Shown here: one piece after another, positions 7,939-17,858 of the stretch
How positions within the stretch are numbered: position 1 is the first letter of the stretch
Layout: each line of letters begins with the position of its first letter
Assembly: GCF_025642975.1 (NCBI RefSeq)
Contig: NZ_JANZKJ010000002.1
Span: 124,001 to 188,000 of the forward strand
Reading direction: 5' to 3'
Length of the DNA: 64,000 nt
From: Pseudomonas sp. RIT-PI-S
GTDB taxonomy: Bacteria; Pseudomonadota; Gammaproteobacteria; Pseudomonadales; Pseudomonadaceae
Position numbers and translations under genes: made by a program
Notes under the pieces: generated by a model
The model's input: only the letters and a program-made list of their open reading frames with translations
The model's database searches: none
Told to the model about the DNA's origin: nothing

Positions 7939-8817
7939 ATGAAGCGCCTTAACATGGTGCTCCCCAAGCAAGCTTTGCCGGGAGCCAGTCACCACGCACT
8001 CCTTAAAACCGACGGCAATGCAACGGTGATAGGCCAGGTGCAACCGCACCGGTCAATGGCTTACATGCCTTTCGGTCATTCCCTAAGCCATGAAGGTGCA
8101 TCAGCGTTTGGGGGTGAACATCGGGCCGACGGCATTTATATGTTGGGTAACGGACGAAGAGCATACCTTTGCAGCCTGATGCGTTTTGCCATGCCAGATC
8201 GCCTCGGCCCGTTCCGCAGCCCTGATCGTCACACTTACGCATATTGCCTCGCAGATCCGATCAATCGCTTGGATCGGAACGGTGACTACTCTTTCTGGAA
8301 AATAGCACGACGGATGTGGCGCTCCATCTCTCACTCGAGCCCGAGCGCGGCAGAGACGAGGCCGCCGGTCACGTCGACCGCAAAATTTGTTTCAACGCCT
8401 ATAACCAAAATTACCAGGCTGGGGAAAGAAGCATTTGCTTGGAAAAACGATCAGGGCCTTCACCTGCTCGCTCATGGAAATCGCAAAGGTGTGGGGATAA
8501 GAGGAAAACTTCGCTCCCCCAGTTTTTTAGTGAAAGAAATCCAAGACCGTATCGACGGACAGTTCAGCGCCCTGCATCTCTATAGTTGCAAAGCGGGTAT
8601 TGGAAACCCAAGCTATCTTCAGCGGTTGGCCAATAAACTCAAAAGGCCCGTATATGGCAGCTCCAACATAGTTTTCACATTCCCAGCGCCTGGATATCTG
8701 GAAGAAATTTATAGCGACCTCAGGTTAGATGGAAAAGTGATCAATGAAAGTTTCGACTTACCCGGCTGGAAACTTTCCTATAGCGCAGAGAACTGGAAGC
8801 TTTTTTCGCCAAAGTGA
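7939..8817 (+). CDS. Orphan RHS-core protein 2 with protease-like tip
   Basis: From the ATG at 7939 the product has 292 residues. A degenerate RHS core lies at about 60-116 (GIYMLGNGRRAY, LMRFAMPDRLGPF, TYAYC, DPINRLDRNG). The tip (about 117-292) contains HLLAHGNRKGVGI with His179-Gly180 and ALHLYSCKAG with Cys217, followed by RLANKLKRPVYGSS. A hydrophobic strand ending HG, then a later strand ending SC-x-x-G, is the layout of clan CD cysteine peptidases and of related domains in polymorphic toxins. Catalysis is inferred, not shown. It converges with fdhA. There are no YD repeats, secretion domain or immunity gene. Confidence 0.65.
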   Translation: MKRLNMVLPKQALPGASHHALLKTDGNATVIGQVQPHRSMAYMPFGHSLSHEGASAFGGEHRADGIYMLGNGRRAYLCSLMRFAMPDRLGPFRSPDRHTYAYCLADPINRLDRNGDYSFWKIARRMWRSISHSSPSAAETRPPVTSTAKFVSTPITKITRLGKEAFAWKNDQGLHLLAHGNRKGVGIRGKLRSPSFLVKEIQDRIDGQFSALHLYSCKAGIGNPSYLQRLANKLKRPVYGSSNIVFTFPAPGYLEEIYSDLRLDGKVINESFDLPGWKLSYSAENWKLFSPK

Positions 8818-8948
8818 GGGCAGGCGCGCTGAAGTAACTCCATTTAGCGCCGCCCGCCTCAAGAATGCCGCCGCAAATCCCAGTCGCGGTAGGCGCTTTG
8901 ATATAGGGGGCCGACCACCCAACCGGGTTTGGCCCCTCGGCCGGTAAA

Positions 8949-10148
8949 TCAAGCCGCGCTAAACAGCCGATGCGGGTCGATCACAAACTTCTTCGGCACG
9001 CCCGCATCGAACTCGCCATACCCTTGTGGTGCCTGGTCCAGGCTGATGACCTGCACCCCCACCACTTCCGCAATATTGATGCGGTCCCACATGATCGCCT
9101 GCATCAATTGGCGGTTGTATTTCATCACCGGGGTTTGGCCAGTGTGGAAACTATGGGACTTGGCCCAACCCAGGCCAAAGCGGATGCTCAGGCTGCCGAC
9201 CTTGGCGGCGGCATCGGTAGCGCCGGGGTCTTCCGTTACGTAGAGCCCGGGGATGCCTATCTTGCCGGCCACCCGGGTGACCTGCATCAGTGAGTTGAGC
9301 ACCGTGGCCGGTGCTTCGTGTTTGGCGCCGGCATGGCCGTGGCCGCGCGCTTCGAAGCCAACCGCGTCCACGGCGCAATCCACTTCCGGCTCGCCCAGCA
9401 GGTTGGCGATCTGTTCGTGCAATGGGGTGTCTTGGGACAGGTCGGCGATCTCGAAACCTTGGGCCTTGGCATGGGCCAGGCGAGTGGGGTTCACGTCACC
9501 GACGATCACCACCGCGGCGCCAAGCAAGCGCGCCGAGGCGGCAGCGGCCAGGCCCACGGGGCCGGCGCCGGCCACATACACCGTGCTACCCGGGCCTACG
9601 CCCGCGGTGACGGCGCCGTGGTAGCCGGTAGGGAGAATGTCTGACAGGCAAGTCAGGTCGCGGATCTTTTCCATGGCCCGGTCGCGGTCCGGAAGCTTGA
9701 GCAGGTTGAAGTCCGCGTAAGGCACCAGTACGTACTCGGCCTGGCCGCCGGTCCAGTCTCCCATGTCCACATAACCATAAGCACCTCCGGCGCGGGCCGG
9801 GTTCACCGTCAGGCACACGCCGGTGTGCTGTTCCTTGCACGAGCGGCAACGCCCGCAAGCTACGTTGAAGGGCACCGACACCAGGTCGCCGATGTTCAGG
9901 TGCTCCACGTCGCTGCCCTTTTCGATCACCTCGCCGGTGATTTCATGGCCCAGCACCAGGCCGACCTGGGCGGTGGTGCGGCCGCGGACCATGTGCTGGT
10001 CCGAGCCGCAGATGTTGGTGGACACCACGCGCAAAATCACCCCGTGCTCGATCTTGCGGCCGCGCGGGTCTTGCATCTTGGGATAGGGAATTGAATGCAC
10101 CTCGACCTTGCCGGCCCCCAGGTACACCACGCCTCTGTTGTCAGCCAT
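8949..10148 (-). CDS. fdhA: Glutathione-independent formaldehyde dehydrogenase
   Basis: The 399-residue protein matches the P. putida-type NAD-dependent formaldehyde dehydrogenase of the zinc alcohol dehydrogenase family, which oxidises formaldehyde to formate without glutathione. Visible ligands are Cys47 (NICGSD) and His68 (GHEITG) for catalytic zinc and the four-cysteine structural zinc loop (ACGRCRSCKEQHTGVC). The nucleotide fold has VYVAGAGPVGLAAA. It is last in the glyA-soxBDAG-purU line and removes the formaldehyde that oxidative demethylation of dimethylglycine and sarcosine can release. A 118-base gap with a REP separates it from purU. A decayed copy of its 3' end lies at 7681-7781. 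Confidence 0.95.
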   Translation of the reverse strand: MADNRGVVYLGAGKVEVHSIPYPKMQDPRGRKIEHGVILRVVSTNICGSDQHMVRGRTTAQVGLVLGHEITGEVIEKGSDVEHLNIGDLVSVPFNVACGRCRSCKEQHTGVCLTVNPARAGGAYGYVDMGDWTGGQAEYVLVPYADFNLLKLPDRDRAMEKIRDLTCLSDILPTGYHGAVTAGVGPGSTVYVAGAGPVGLAAAASARLLGAAVVIVGDVNPTRLAHAKAQGFEIADLSQDTPLHEQIANLLGEPEVDCAVDAVGFEARGHGHAGAKHEAPATVLNSLMQVTRVAGKIGIPGLYVTEDPGATDAAAKVGSLSIRFGLGWAKSHSFHTGQTPVMKYNRQLMQAIMWDRINIAEVVGVQVISLDQAPQGYGEFDAGVPKKFVIDPHRLFSAA

Positions 10149-10231
10149 GCTCGTTCACCTCGCTTTATTGTTGTTGTAAGCGGCACGTTTTAAACCGCAA
10201 GCGGCGGAAGGCCTTACAACCCGTCGCACCT

Positions 10232-10259
10232 GTTCGGGGGCCAAGCCCCGCTCCTACAG
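10232..10259. repeat. REP-type palindrome
   Basis: GTTCGGGGGCCAAGCCCCGC and the following TCCTACAG match the Pseudomonas REP pattern (a GC-rich hairpin with a conserved tail). It lies between purU and fdhA, where it could attenuate or stabilise the transcript. Confidence 0.65.
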
Positions 10260-10266
10260 CTTGTCG

Positions 10267-11124
10267 CTACAGCACTACCGTCCTGTTGGCGTTGAGAAAC
10301 ACCCGCCGCTCGATGTGGTAACCCACTGCCCGGGCCAGGGTCAGGCATTCGATATCGCGGCCCTTGGCGACTAGGTCTTCGGCGTAATGGGTGTGGTCCA
10401 CCACTTCTACGCCCTGGGTGATGATCGGGCCTTCGTCCAAGTCGTTGTTGATGTAGTGCGCCGTGGCGCCCACCAGCTTTACGCCCTTGTTGTAGGCCTG
10501 GTGATAGGGCTTGGCGCCCTTGAAACCAGGCAATAGCGAGTGGTGGATGTTGATGGCCCATCCGTCCAACCGACGGCACATTTCCGGGGACAGCACCTGC
10601 ATGTAGCGGGCAAGGATCACCAGCTCGGCGCCGGTCTGCTCGATCACCTCCAGCACTCTGCGCTCCTGCCCGGGCTTGTCGGCGGGGTCCAGCGGGAAGT
10701 GGTGGTAAGCGATGCCGTGCCACTGTGCCAGGGGCTCCAGGTCTGGGTGGTTGGACACCACCGCCATTACGTCCATGGGCAATTGGCCGATGCGTTGTCG
10801 GTAAAGCAGATCATTGAGGCAGTGATCGGCCTTTGACACCATGATCACCACCTTGGGCCGGTACTGCGGTGGGGTCAGCTCGAAGTTCATATCGAAGCCG
10901 TCCACCCGCTCGGCGAGGCCGGCACGGAAGCCCTGCTCGTCGAAGCCTTGCGGCTGGCGGAATTCCACCCGAATGAAAAACCGCGAGGACAAACGATCGT
11001 CGAACGAATGGTGCTCGGTGACGTAGCAGCCTTGCTCGAAGAGGTAGCGCGTGACCGCATCCACGGTGCCGAGCCGGCTGGGGCAGTCGGCGGCAAGAAT
11101 CCAGGTATCAGGGGCGCGGCTCAT
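10267..11124 (-). CDS. purU: Formyltetrahydrofolate deformylase
   Basis: The product has 285 residues from the ATG at 11124, which is preceded by AGGAGA. An N-terminal ACT domain (about 5-85) precedes a formyltransferase-fold hydrolase domain with INIHHSLLPGFKGAKPYHQA and DLDEGPIITQ, which hold the Asn/His/Asp catalytic set. It hydrolyses 10-formyl-THF to formate and THF. In this operon it recycles the folate loaded with C1 units by sarcosine oxidase; its place between soxG and fdhA is the usual Pseudomonas arrangement. The longer reading to 11208 runs through a REP-containing gap and is unlikely. Confidence 0.95.
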   Translation of the reverse strand: MSRAPDTWILAADCPSRLGTVDAVTRYLFEQGCYVTEHHSFDDRLSSRFFIRVEFRQPQGFDEQGFRAGLAERVDGFDMNFELTPPQYRPKVVIMVSKADHCLNDLLYRQRIGQLPMDVMAVVSNHPDLEPLAQWHGIAYHHFPLDPADKPGQERRVLEVIEQTGAELVILARYMQVLSPEMCRRLDGWAINIHHSLLPGFKGAKPYHQAYNKGVKLVGATAHYINNDLDEGPIITQGVEVVDHTHYAEDLVAKGRDIECLTLARAVGYHIERRVFLNANRTVVL

Positions 11125-11171
11125 GGGGTTCTCCTGGGGACATAAAAGGCGGCTATGGCGTTTGGGGGCCC

Positions 11172-11238
11172 TGTGGGGCCGGGCAAAGCCCGGGAACGAG
11201 CTCAACACTAGGTTCGCAGGCTTGCGCCGGCCCCCACA
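11172..11238. repeat. REP doublet between soxG and purU
   Basis: TGTGGGGCCGG (11172-11182) is inverted against CCGGCCCCCACA (11227-11238). Each arm carries a GGGCAAAGCCC- or GCAGGCTTGCGCC-type REP stem. The doublet sits in the 196-base gap between soxG and purU, inside a probable operon. Confidence 0.6.
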
Positions 11239-11320
11239 ACGCTTATGTGAAGCCGGTCGCCAGCAAGCTTGGCGGCTGCACGCCGATAGGCTGGCCAGGA
11301 ACCATAGAATCTAGAGGGTC

Positions 11321-11953
11321 TCATTCCACAATCGCCAACCCATACTCCGCGCTCGCATCCTGCAACCACAGCCACCAATAATCGGCGAAGCTGCGACGGA
11401 TGACCAACTCCCAGGTGTCTTCGGCCACGCGCCGGATAATCAACTGAGACTTGGCGAACACCGTGCCTACCGCCTTGCCCACCGGGAAGTTGTTCGGGTG
11501 CACGTCATAGCTGGTGGATTTCATCAGCAACTCACGCACCTTCGGCCCACTGAGCTCCAGCACCGTTTGCCCACCGCTGACGTTCACGACTTGAATATGC
11601 TGGCCAGCCAATTCCTCACGCAGGCGTTGCTCGGCGGCGAACTCTTCGCCGCGAGGGCAAATGAACAGCCATTCGTCTGGGCCCATCCATTGCAGCGTGG
11701 CTTCTCCATTGGCCACCACCGTCAGCGCCACCGGCAGCTCCAGGCCAAGGGCCTTGTACACGCCGCCAGCGAAGGCGGCATCGCTGCCGTCGCCGCGCAG
11801 GGTCAGGTGCCCTTGCAGTTTTTTCTCCCGCAAGGTCACTCCGGCAGAAGCCCGCCCCTTGCCAACCAGGCTGGGCAGGTCGGCGTGGTGCAGCGGCGAC
11901 TCGGCCTTCGCCGCTTCCGAAGGGCGCTGCAGGTATACGTTGACTGTGCTCAT
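11321..11953 (-). CDS. soxG: Sarcosine oxidase gamma subunit
   Basis: The 210-residue product starts at MSTVNVYLQRPS (ATG 11953 with AAGGGG before it) and is the gamma subunit of heterotetrameric sarcosine oxidase. SoxG is related to the GcvT/YgfZ fold and has no cofactor of its own; it supports assembly with SoxA. Recognisable blocks are WMGPDEWLFICPRGEE and VVNVSGGQTVLELSGP. The gene follows soxA by 27 bases, completing glyA-soxB-soxD-soxA-soxG. Confidence 0.92.
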   Translation of the reverse strand: MSTVNVYLQRPSEAAKAESPLHHADLPSLVGKGRASAGVTLREKKLQGHLTLRGDGSDAAFAGGVYKALGLELPVALTVVANGEATLQWMGPDEWLFICPRGEEFAAEQRLREELAGQHIQVVNVSGGQTVLELSGPKVRELLMKSTSYDVHPNNFPVGKAVGTVFAKSQLIIRRVAEDTWELVIRRSFADYWWLWLQDASAEYGLAIVE

Positions 11954-11980
11954 TTCAAACCCCTTCAAAAAAGACCCTGG

Positions 11981-14900
11981 TCATACGTTCTGCCGCTCGC
12001 CCTTAGGGTCGACGAACACCGAGGCGCAGATTTCCGCTTCGATCGCGCTGCCATCGGCCAGGGGCGCCCAAACTTTCTCGCCCATGCGCTTGAGCCCACC
12101 TTTGACTACCGCCATGGCGAATGAGCGGCCCAGGGTGGGGCTCATGTAGCTGGAGGTCACGTGGCCGACCATGCTCATGGGAATGGCTTGCTTAGGGTCG
12201 AACACTAACTGGGCGCCTTCGGGCAACACGCGGTTGGGGTCCACCGGCTTGAGGCCAACCAGTTGCTTGCGGTCATCGCGTAGGCAGTCTTCGCGGTTCA
12301 TGCCGCGCCAGCCGATCCATGAGAACGGCTTGGTACGGCCCACGCACCAGCCCATGTTGAGGTCATCCGGAGTGACCGAGCCGTCGGTGTCCTGGCCAAC
12401 GATGATGAAGCCCTTCTCGGCCCGCAGCACGTGCATGGTTTCAGTGCCGTAAGGCGTGAGGTTATAGGCCTTGCCGGCCTCGGCGATGGCTTCGAGTACC
12501 CCCATGGCGTAGTCCGCCTGGATGTTCACTTCATAGGAAAGCTCACCAGTGAAGGAGATCCGGAAGACCCGTGCCGGCACGCCGGCGACCTTGCCTTCCT
12601 GCCAGGTCATGAAGGGGAAGGCGTCCTTGTCCAGGTCGATGTCCGTGACCTGGCTGAGCAGCTTGCGGCTGTTGGGCCCCGAGAGGGTGAGCGTGGCCCA
12701 GTGGTCGGTCACCGAGGTGAAATACACCTTCAGTTCCGGCCACTCGGTCTGGTGGTAGATCTCCAGCCACTGCAACACCCGGGCGGCGCCACCGGTAGTG
12801 GTGGTCATCAGGAAGTGATTATCCGCCAGGCAGGCGGTCACCCCGTCGTCGAAGACCATGCCGTCTTCCTTGCACATCAGCCCGTAGCGCGCCTTGCCCA
12901 CGTCCAGTTTGGTCCAGGCGTTGGTGTAGATGCGGTTGAGAAACTCGCGGGCGTCCGGGCCCTGGATGTCGATCTTGCCGAGGGTGGAAGCGTCCAGCAG
13001 GCCTACGCTTTCACGCACGGCCTTGCATTCGCGCGCCACGGCCGCGTGCAGGTCTTCGCCGCGCCGCGGGAAGTACCAGGGGCGTTTCCACTGGCCCACG
13101 TCTTCGAACTCAGCACCTTGCTTCACGTGCCAGGCATGCAGCGCGGTAAAGCGCACGGCGTCGAACAAGTGGCCGCAGTTACGCCCGGCCACCGCGCCGA
13201 AGGTCACGGGTGTGTAGTTGGGGCGGAACATGGTGGTGCCCATCTCGGTGATGGAGATGCCCCGCGAACGGGCGGCGATGGCCAGCCCATTGATGTTGCC
13301 CAGCTTGCCCTGATCGGTGCCGAAGCCCAGCGCGGTATAACGCTTGACGTGCTCGACCGATTCGAACCCCTCGCGGGTCGCCAGCTCGATGGCTGCGGCG
13401 GTGACGTCGTTCTGCAGGTCCACGAACTGCTTGGGCGCGCGTGCAGTGGCTTTGTCGTGCGGCACTTGGAACAGCGCCAGGGTCGGTTCCTCCTGGCGAG
13501 TCACTGCCTGGGGCAACACTCCTTCCACGAACTTGAACCCGGCCTCGGCCGCTGCCCGAGCGCCTCCTTCGAAGCCATCGGCCAGGGTGTCGGCCAGCGC
13601 ATATACACCGTTGATACCACCTACGCACACGCGCTTTTGTGGCGCCTCGCCGGGCACAAAGCCAAGGATGTCCTCACGCCAGATCGGCTTGCCGCCCAGG
13701 TGGGAAGCCAGGTGCACCACCGGGCTGTAGCCACCGGAACTGGCAACCAGGTCGCAATCCAGCCATTCGCCGGGGCTCGTGACCTTCATGGCCTTGGCAT
13801 TGATGGCCGCGATCCGCGCACTGGTTACCCGGCGCGCCCCCCGGGTTTCGATCACCGCGCTGCTGGTCAACACACGCACACCCTTGGCGCGCGCCTCGTC
13901 AACCAGCGCGCCCCGTGGGTTGGGCCGGGCATCGGCGATGGCCACCACTTGCAGGCCGGCATCAAGCCAGTCCAGCGCCGCGCGGTAGGCATGGTCGTTG
14001 TTGGTGCTCAGCACCAGTTGCTTGCCCGGTGCCACGCCATAACGGCGCACATAGGTCGACACCGCGCCGGCGAGCATGTTGCCGGGCAGGTCGTTATTGC
14101 CATACACCAGCGGCCGTTCGTGGGCGCCGGTGGCGAGCACCACGCGCTTGGCGCGTACCCTGTGCACGCGCTGGCGCACCTGGCCAATAGGCGCGCGCTC
14201 GCCCAAGTGGTCGGTGAGGCGTTGATGAATGGTAAGGAAGTTATGGTCGTGGTAGCCGTTGACGGTGGAACGCGGCAGCAGCGTAACGTCCGCCAGCCCG
14301 CGCAGTTGCGCCAGCACCTCAGCCACCCATTCGGCGGCAGGCTTGCCGTCGAGAGTGTCGCGGCTGTCGAGCAGGCTGCCGCCGAACTCTTCTTGTTCGT
14401 CGGCGAGGATCACCCGCGCTCCACTGCGGGCCGCCGCCAGCGCCGCGGCCAGGCCCGCAGGGCCCGCGCCCACCACCAGCACGTCACAGTGCTGGTTCAT
14501 GTAGTCGTACGTGTCCGGGTCGTTCTCGGTTGGCGAGCGGCCCAGGCCCGCGGCCTTGCGGATGTACTTTTCGTAGGTCATCCAGAACGACTGCGGGTAC
14601 ATGAACGTCTTGTAGTAGAAGCCTGGCGGCATCAGCTTGCCGCCGACCTTGCCGAGGATGCCCATCAGGTCGTTGTTCACGTTGGGCCAGCCATTAGTGC
14701 TGCTGGCCACCAAGCCAGGGTAGAGCGCTTGCTGGGTCGCGCGCACGTTAGGAATCTGCGTGGCCTCGGTGGCGCCGATCTGCAGCACCGCGTTGGGCTC
14801 TTCGCTGCCAGCGGCGACGATGCCGCGCGGGCGCGAGTATTTGAAGCTGCGCCCCACCACGTCCACGCCGTTGGCCAGCAAGGCCGAGGCGAGGGTGTCG

Positions 14901-14998
14901 CCTTCGCAGCCTTCGTAGCGCTGGCCGTTGAAGGTGAAGTGAATGCGCGTGGCGCGGTCGATACGGCCGCCTTTGGACAGGCGATTGACCTGGCTCAT
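11981..14998 (-). CDS. soxA: Sarcosine oxidase alpha subunit
   Basis: The 1005-residue subunit begins MSQVNRLSKGGRID at 14998, overlapping soxD by four bases. Its order is an N-terminal 2Fe-2S-like segment (FNGQRYEGCEGDTLASALLA), a dinucleotide fold (DVLVVGAGPAGLAAALAAARS) binding NAD, and a second FAD/NAD oxidoreductase region (LATGAHERPLVYGNNDLPG). A C-terminal GcvT-like folate domain follows, with KIDIQGPDAREFLNRIYTN. With SoxB, SoxD and SoxG it oxidises sarcosine to glycine and transfers the methyl group to tetrahydrofolate. The apparent 52-residue upstream extension overlaps soxD and is not real. Confidence 0.95.
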   Translation of the reverse strand: MSQVNRLSKGGRIDRATRIHFTFNGQRYEGCEGDTLASALLANGVDVVGRSFKYSRPRGIVAAGSEEPNAVLQIGATEATQIPNVRATQQALYPGLVASSTNGWPNVNNDLMGILGKVGGKLMPPGFYYKTFMYPQSFWMTYEKYIRKAAGLGRSPTENDPDTYDYMNQHCDVLVVGAGPAGLAAALAAARSGARVILADEQEEFGGSLLDSRDTLDGKPAAEWVAEVLAQLRGLADVTLLPRSTVNGYHDHNFLTIHQRLTDHLGERAPIGQVRQRVHRVRAKRVVLATGAHERPLVYGNNDLPGNMLAGAVSTYVRRYGVAPGKQLVLSTNNDHAYRAALDWLDAGLQVVAIADARPNPRGALVDEARAKGVRVLTSSAVIETRGARRVTSARIAAINAKAMKVTSPGEWLDCDLVASSGGYSPVVHLASHLGGKPIWREDILGFVPGEAPQKRVCVGGINGVYALADTLADGFEGGARAAAEAGFKFVEGVLPQAVTRQEEPTLALFQVPHDKATARAPKQFVDLQNDVTAAAIELATREGFESVEHVKRYTALGFGTDQGKLGNINGLAIAARSRGISITEMGTTMFRPNYTPVTFGAVAGRNCGHLFDAVRFTALHAWHVKQGAEFEDVGQWKRPWYFPRRGEDLHAAVARECKAVRESVGLLDASTLGKIDIQGPDAREFLNRIYTNAWTKLDVGKARYGLMCKEDGMVFDDGVTACLADNHFLMTTTTGGAARVLQWLEIYHQTEWPELKVYFTSVTDHWATLTLSGPNSRKLLSQVTDIDLDKDAFPFMTWQEGKVAGVPARVFRISFTGELSYEVNIQADYAMGVLEAIAEAGKAYNLTPYGTETMHVLRAEKGFIIVGQDTDGSVTPDDLNMGWCVGRTKPFSWIGWRGMNREDCLRDDRKQLVGLKPVDPNRVLPEGAQLVFDPKQAIPMSMVGHVTSSYMSPTLGRSFAMAVVKGGLKRMGEKVWAPLADGSAIEAEICASVFVDPKGERQNV

Positions 14999-15324
14999 AC
15001 CTTTTCCCCTTGCTCGCGGGCCACCGGCTGGGCCGTGATCGGCTTGCCAGTCACCTGCGGTTTGGCACCGATCGGATAGGTTTCGAAGATTTCGTAGGTC
15101 AGGGTGTCGCGGCTCATGTTGAAGTACCGCCGACACCCGGCAGCATGGTTCCACAGCTCATGGTGGATGCCCCGCGGGTTGTCGCGGAAGAACATGTAGT
15201 CGCCCCACTGTTCGTCGCTGCACGCGGCAGGGTCGAGCGGGCGTGGAATGTGCGCCTGGCCAGCGACATGAAATTCCTCTTCGGAACGCGCTTCGCCGCA
15301 ATACGGACAGAAGATGTGCAGCAT
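14995..15324 (-). CDS. soxD: Sarcosine oxidase delta subunit
   Basis: This small 109-residue subunit opens MLHIFCPYCGEARSEEEF. The Cys6/Cys9 pair, a later His and the CRRYF cysteine are the expected zinc ligands of SoxD, which has a structural zinc site and stabilises the tetramer. Further family markers are GDYMFFRDNPRG and HELWNHAAGCRRYFN. It follows soxB by 14 bases and its stop overlaps the soxA start (ATGA), so translation is probably coupled. Confidence 0.93.
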   Translation of the reverse strand: MLHIFCPYCGEARSEEEFHVAGQAHIPRPLDPAACSDEQWGDYMFFRDNPRGIHHELWNHAAGCRRYFNMSRDTLTYEIFETYPIGAKPQVTGKPITAQPVAREQGEKV

Positions 15325-15338
15325 GGTGGTGTCTCCGG

Positions 15339-16589
15339 TCAGTGGGCGACGGCGGCAGCGCCGTGTTCGTCGATCAGCGCGCCGTTATGGAAGCGCTCGA
15401 TGGAAAAGGGCTTGGCCAGCGGGTGCATTTCGCCCTTGGCCAGGCTGGCGGCGAAGACGTTGCCCGAGCCGGGCGTGGCCTTGAAGCCGCCGGTGCCCCA
15501 GCCGCAGTTGAAGAACAGGTTCTGCACTGGGGTTTTGCTGATGATCGGGCAAGCGTCCGGGGTGGTGTCGACGATGCCGCCCCACTGGCGGTTCATGCGC
15601 ACCCGCGACAGCACCGGGAACATCTCCACGATGGCTTGCAAGGTGTGCTCGATCACTGGGTACGAGCCGCGCTGGCCATAGCCCAGCCAGCTGTCGATGC
15701 CGGCACCGATCACCAGGTCGCCTTTGTCGGACTGGCTGATGTAGCCGTGCACGGCGTTGCTCATGATCACGCTGTCGATGATTGGCTTCAGTGGCTCGGA
15801 CACCAGCGCTTGCAGCGGGTGGGACTCGAGCGGCAGGCGGAACCCTGCCAGGCGCGCCATGTGCCCGGAGTTACCGGCAGTGACCACGCCTACGCGCTTG
15901 CCGCCGATAAAGCCGCGGTTGGTTTCTACCCCGACCACCACGCCGTTCTCCTTGCGGAAACCGGTAACCTCGGTCTGCTGGATCAGATCCACGCCCAGGG
16001 CATCGGCCGCCCGGGCGAAGCCCCAGGCCACGGCGTCGTGGCGGGCAACACCACCGCGGCGCTGCACGGTGGCGCCCATGATCGGGTAGCGGGTGTTCTT
16101 CGAGCAGTCCAGGTAAGGGATTTCCTCGGCCACTTGTTGTGCATTGAGCAACTCGCCATCCACACCATTGAGGCGATTGGCGCTCACCCGGCGCTCGGAG
16201 TCGCGCAGGTCCTGCAGGGTGTGGCAGAGGTTGTACACGCCACGCTGGGAGAACATCACGTTGTAGTTCAAGTCCTGCGTCAGGCCCTCCCACAGCTTCA
16301 TCGCGTGCTCGTAGAGGTGCGCGGATTCATCCCACAGGTAGTTCGAGCGCACGATGGTAGTGTTGCGCGCGGTATTGCCGCCGCCGAGCCAGCCTTTCTC
16401 CACCACGGCCACGTTAGTGATGCCGTGCTCCTTGGCCAGGTAGTACGCGGTCGCCAGGCCATGGCCGCCGCCACCAACGATGACCACGTCGTACACGGCC
16501 TTGGGCGTGGGCGTGCGCCACATGCGCTGCCAGTTTTCGTGATGGCTGAGGGAGTGCTTGAAGAGGCCGAAGCCTGAATAGCGCTGCAT
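15339..16589 (-). CDS. soxB: Sarcosine oxidase beta subunit
   Basis: The 416-residue protein is the catalytic flavoprotein subunit. It has a Rossmann motif [18 protein letters not shown] near residue 35 and [20 protein letters not shown], which places the covalent-FMN and FAD region. A C-terminal substrate domain contains [16 protein letters not shown] and [16 protein letters not shown]. SoxB oxidises the N-methyl of sarcosine. It is the first sox gene after glyA, 15 bases away. Confidence 0.95.
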   Translation of the reverse strand: MQRYSGFGLFKHSLSHHENWQRMWRTPTPKAVYDVVIVGGGGHGLATAYYLAKEHGITNVAVVEKGWLGGGNTARNTTIVRSNYLWDESAHLYEHAMKLWEGLTQDLNYNVMFSQRGVYNLCHTLQDLRDSERRVSANRLNGVDGELLNAQQVAEEIPYLDCSKNTRYPIMGATVQRRGGVARHDAVAWGFARAADALGVDLIQQTEVTGFRKENGVVVGVETNRGFIGGKRVGVVTAGNSGHMARLAGFRLPLESHPLQALVSEPLKPIIDSVIMSNAVHGYISQSDKGDLVIGAGIDSWLGYGQRGSYPVIEHTLQAIVEMFPVLSRVRMNRQWGGIVDTTPDACPIISKTPVQNLFFNCGWGTGGFKATPGSGNVFAASLAKGEMHPLAKPFSIERFHNGALIDEHGAAAVAH

Positions 16590-16604
16590 GATCGGTGCTC
16601 CAGC

Positions 16605-17858
16605 TCAGCGGTAAACCGGGAATTCGGCGCACAGTGCGCTGACCTGGGCCGCCACGCGGGCCTCTTGGTCGGCGGCGCCGAGGTTGTCGAGAATGTCGCA
16701 GATCCACCCAGCCAGCGTCTGGCACTGCTCCACCTTGAAGCCGCGGCTGGTCACCGCCGGGGTGCCGATGCGCAAGCCCGAGGTCACGAACGGCGACTGC
16801 GGGTCATTGGGCACGGCGTTCTTGTTCACGGTGATATGGGCGCGACCCAGGGCGGCATCGGCAGCCTTGCCGGTAAGGCCTTGGCGGATGAGGCTGACCA
16901 GGAACAGGTGGTTATCGGTGCCGCCGGAGATCACGTCGTAGCCGCGTTCGATAAATACCCCGGCCATGGCCTGGGCGTTATCGATCACCTGCTGCTGGTA
17001 GGCCTTGAAGCCAGGCTCCAGCGCCTCCTTGAAGCACACCGCCTTGGCGGCGATCACATGCATCAACGGCCCGCCCTGGCCGCCGGGAAATACCGCGGCG
17101 TTGAGTTTCTTTTCCAGCTCCTCGTTGGCCCGCGCCAGGATCAACCCGCCACGCGGCCCGCGCAGGGTCTTGTGGGTGGTAGTGGTGACCACGTCTGCGT
17201 AGGGCAGCGGGTTGGGATACAGCCCGGCGGCGACCAAGCCGGCGACGTGGGCCATGTCCACGAACAGGTAGGCGCCGACCTTGTCGGCGATTTCGCGAAA
17301 ACGTGGGAAGTCGAGGGTTTTCGAATAGGCCGAGAAGCCAGCGATGATCATTTTTGGCTGGCATTCCAGCGCCAGGCGCTCCACTTCGTCGTAATCGATC
17401 AGGCCGGTGGCGGTGTCCAGCCCATACTGGACGGCGTTATACAGCTTGCCGGAGAAGCTCACCTTGGCGCCGTGGGTCAAATGGCCGCCGTGGGCCAGAC
17501 TCATGCCCAGCACGGTGTCGCCCGCTTGCAGCAGGGCCAGGTACACAGCGGCGTTAGCCTGGGAACCCGAGTGCGGTTGCACGTTGGCGTAGTCGGCGCC
17601 GAACAGCTGTTTGGCGCGGTCGATGGCCAGTTGCTCTACCTGGTCTACGTATTCGCAGCCGCCGTAGTAACGCTTGCCCGGGTAACCTTCGGCGTACTTG
17701 TTGGTCAGGCCGCTGCCCTGCGCTTGCATCACCCGCTTGCTGGTGTAGTTCTCCGAGGCGATCAGCTCGATATGGTCTTCCTGGCGCTGCTCTTCGGCAT
17801 TCATCGCCGCCAGCAGCGCGTCGTCATATCCCTGAATCTGGTCTTGCTTGCTGAACAT
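16605..17858 (-). CDS. glyA: Serine hydroxymethyltransferase
   Basis: This 417-residue PLP enzyme interconverts glycine plus methylene-THF with serine plus THF. The PLP lysine is Lys230 in [16 protein letters not shown]; other family blocks are [13 protein letters not shown] and [15 protein letters not shown]. As first gene of the glyA-sox-purU-fdhA line it links both products of sarcosine oxidation (glycine and C1-folate) to serine, which sdaB then deaminates. Pseudomonads usually carry more than one glyA; this is the catabolic copy by context. Its promoter must lie in the 129 bases between 17859 and 17987. That gap has GTCGTAAACG on the minus strand but no clear -35/-10 pair. Confidence 0.97.
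   Translation of the reverse strand: MFSKQDQIQGYDDALLAAMNAEEQRQEDHIELIASENYTSKRVMQAQGSGLTNKYAEGYPGKRYYGGCEYVDQVEQLAIDRAKQLFGADYANVQPHSGSQANAAVYLALLQAGDTVLGMSLAHGGHLTHGAKVSFSGKLYNAVQYGLDTATGLIDYDEVERLALECQPKMIIAGFSAYSKTLDFPRFREIADKVGAYLFVDMAHVAGLVAAGLYPNPLPYADVVTTTTHKTLRGPRGGLILARANEELEKKLNAAVFPGGQGGPLMHVIAAKAVCFKEALEPGFKAYQQQVIDNAQAMAGVFIERGYDVISGGTDNHLFLVSLIRQGLTGKAADAALGRAHITVNKNAVPNDPQSPFVTSGLRIGTPAVTSRGFKVEQCQTLAGWICDILDNLGAADQEARVAAQVSALCAEFPVYR

Noticed and set aside
8907..8936. GGGGCC...GGCCCC between RHS-core gene 2 and fdhA as a terminator
   Set aside because: The arms are short with an 18-base loop and no T run on either strand, so I did not list it as a feature.
12431..15079. An 882-codon open frame on the plus strand opposite soxA
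   Set aside because: It is a GC-skew shadow: soxA is certain on the other strand, and the shadow translation is rich in His/Val/Gly/Arg with no family match. The same applies to long antisense frames opposite gcd, dgcA, glyA, soxB, cdhC and parC.
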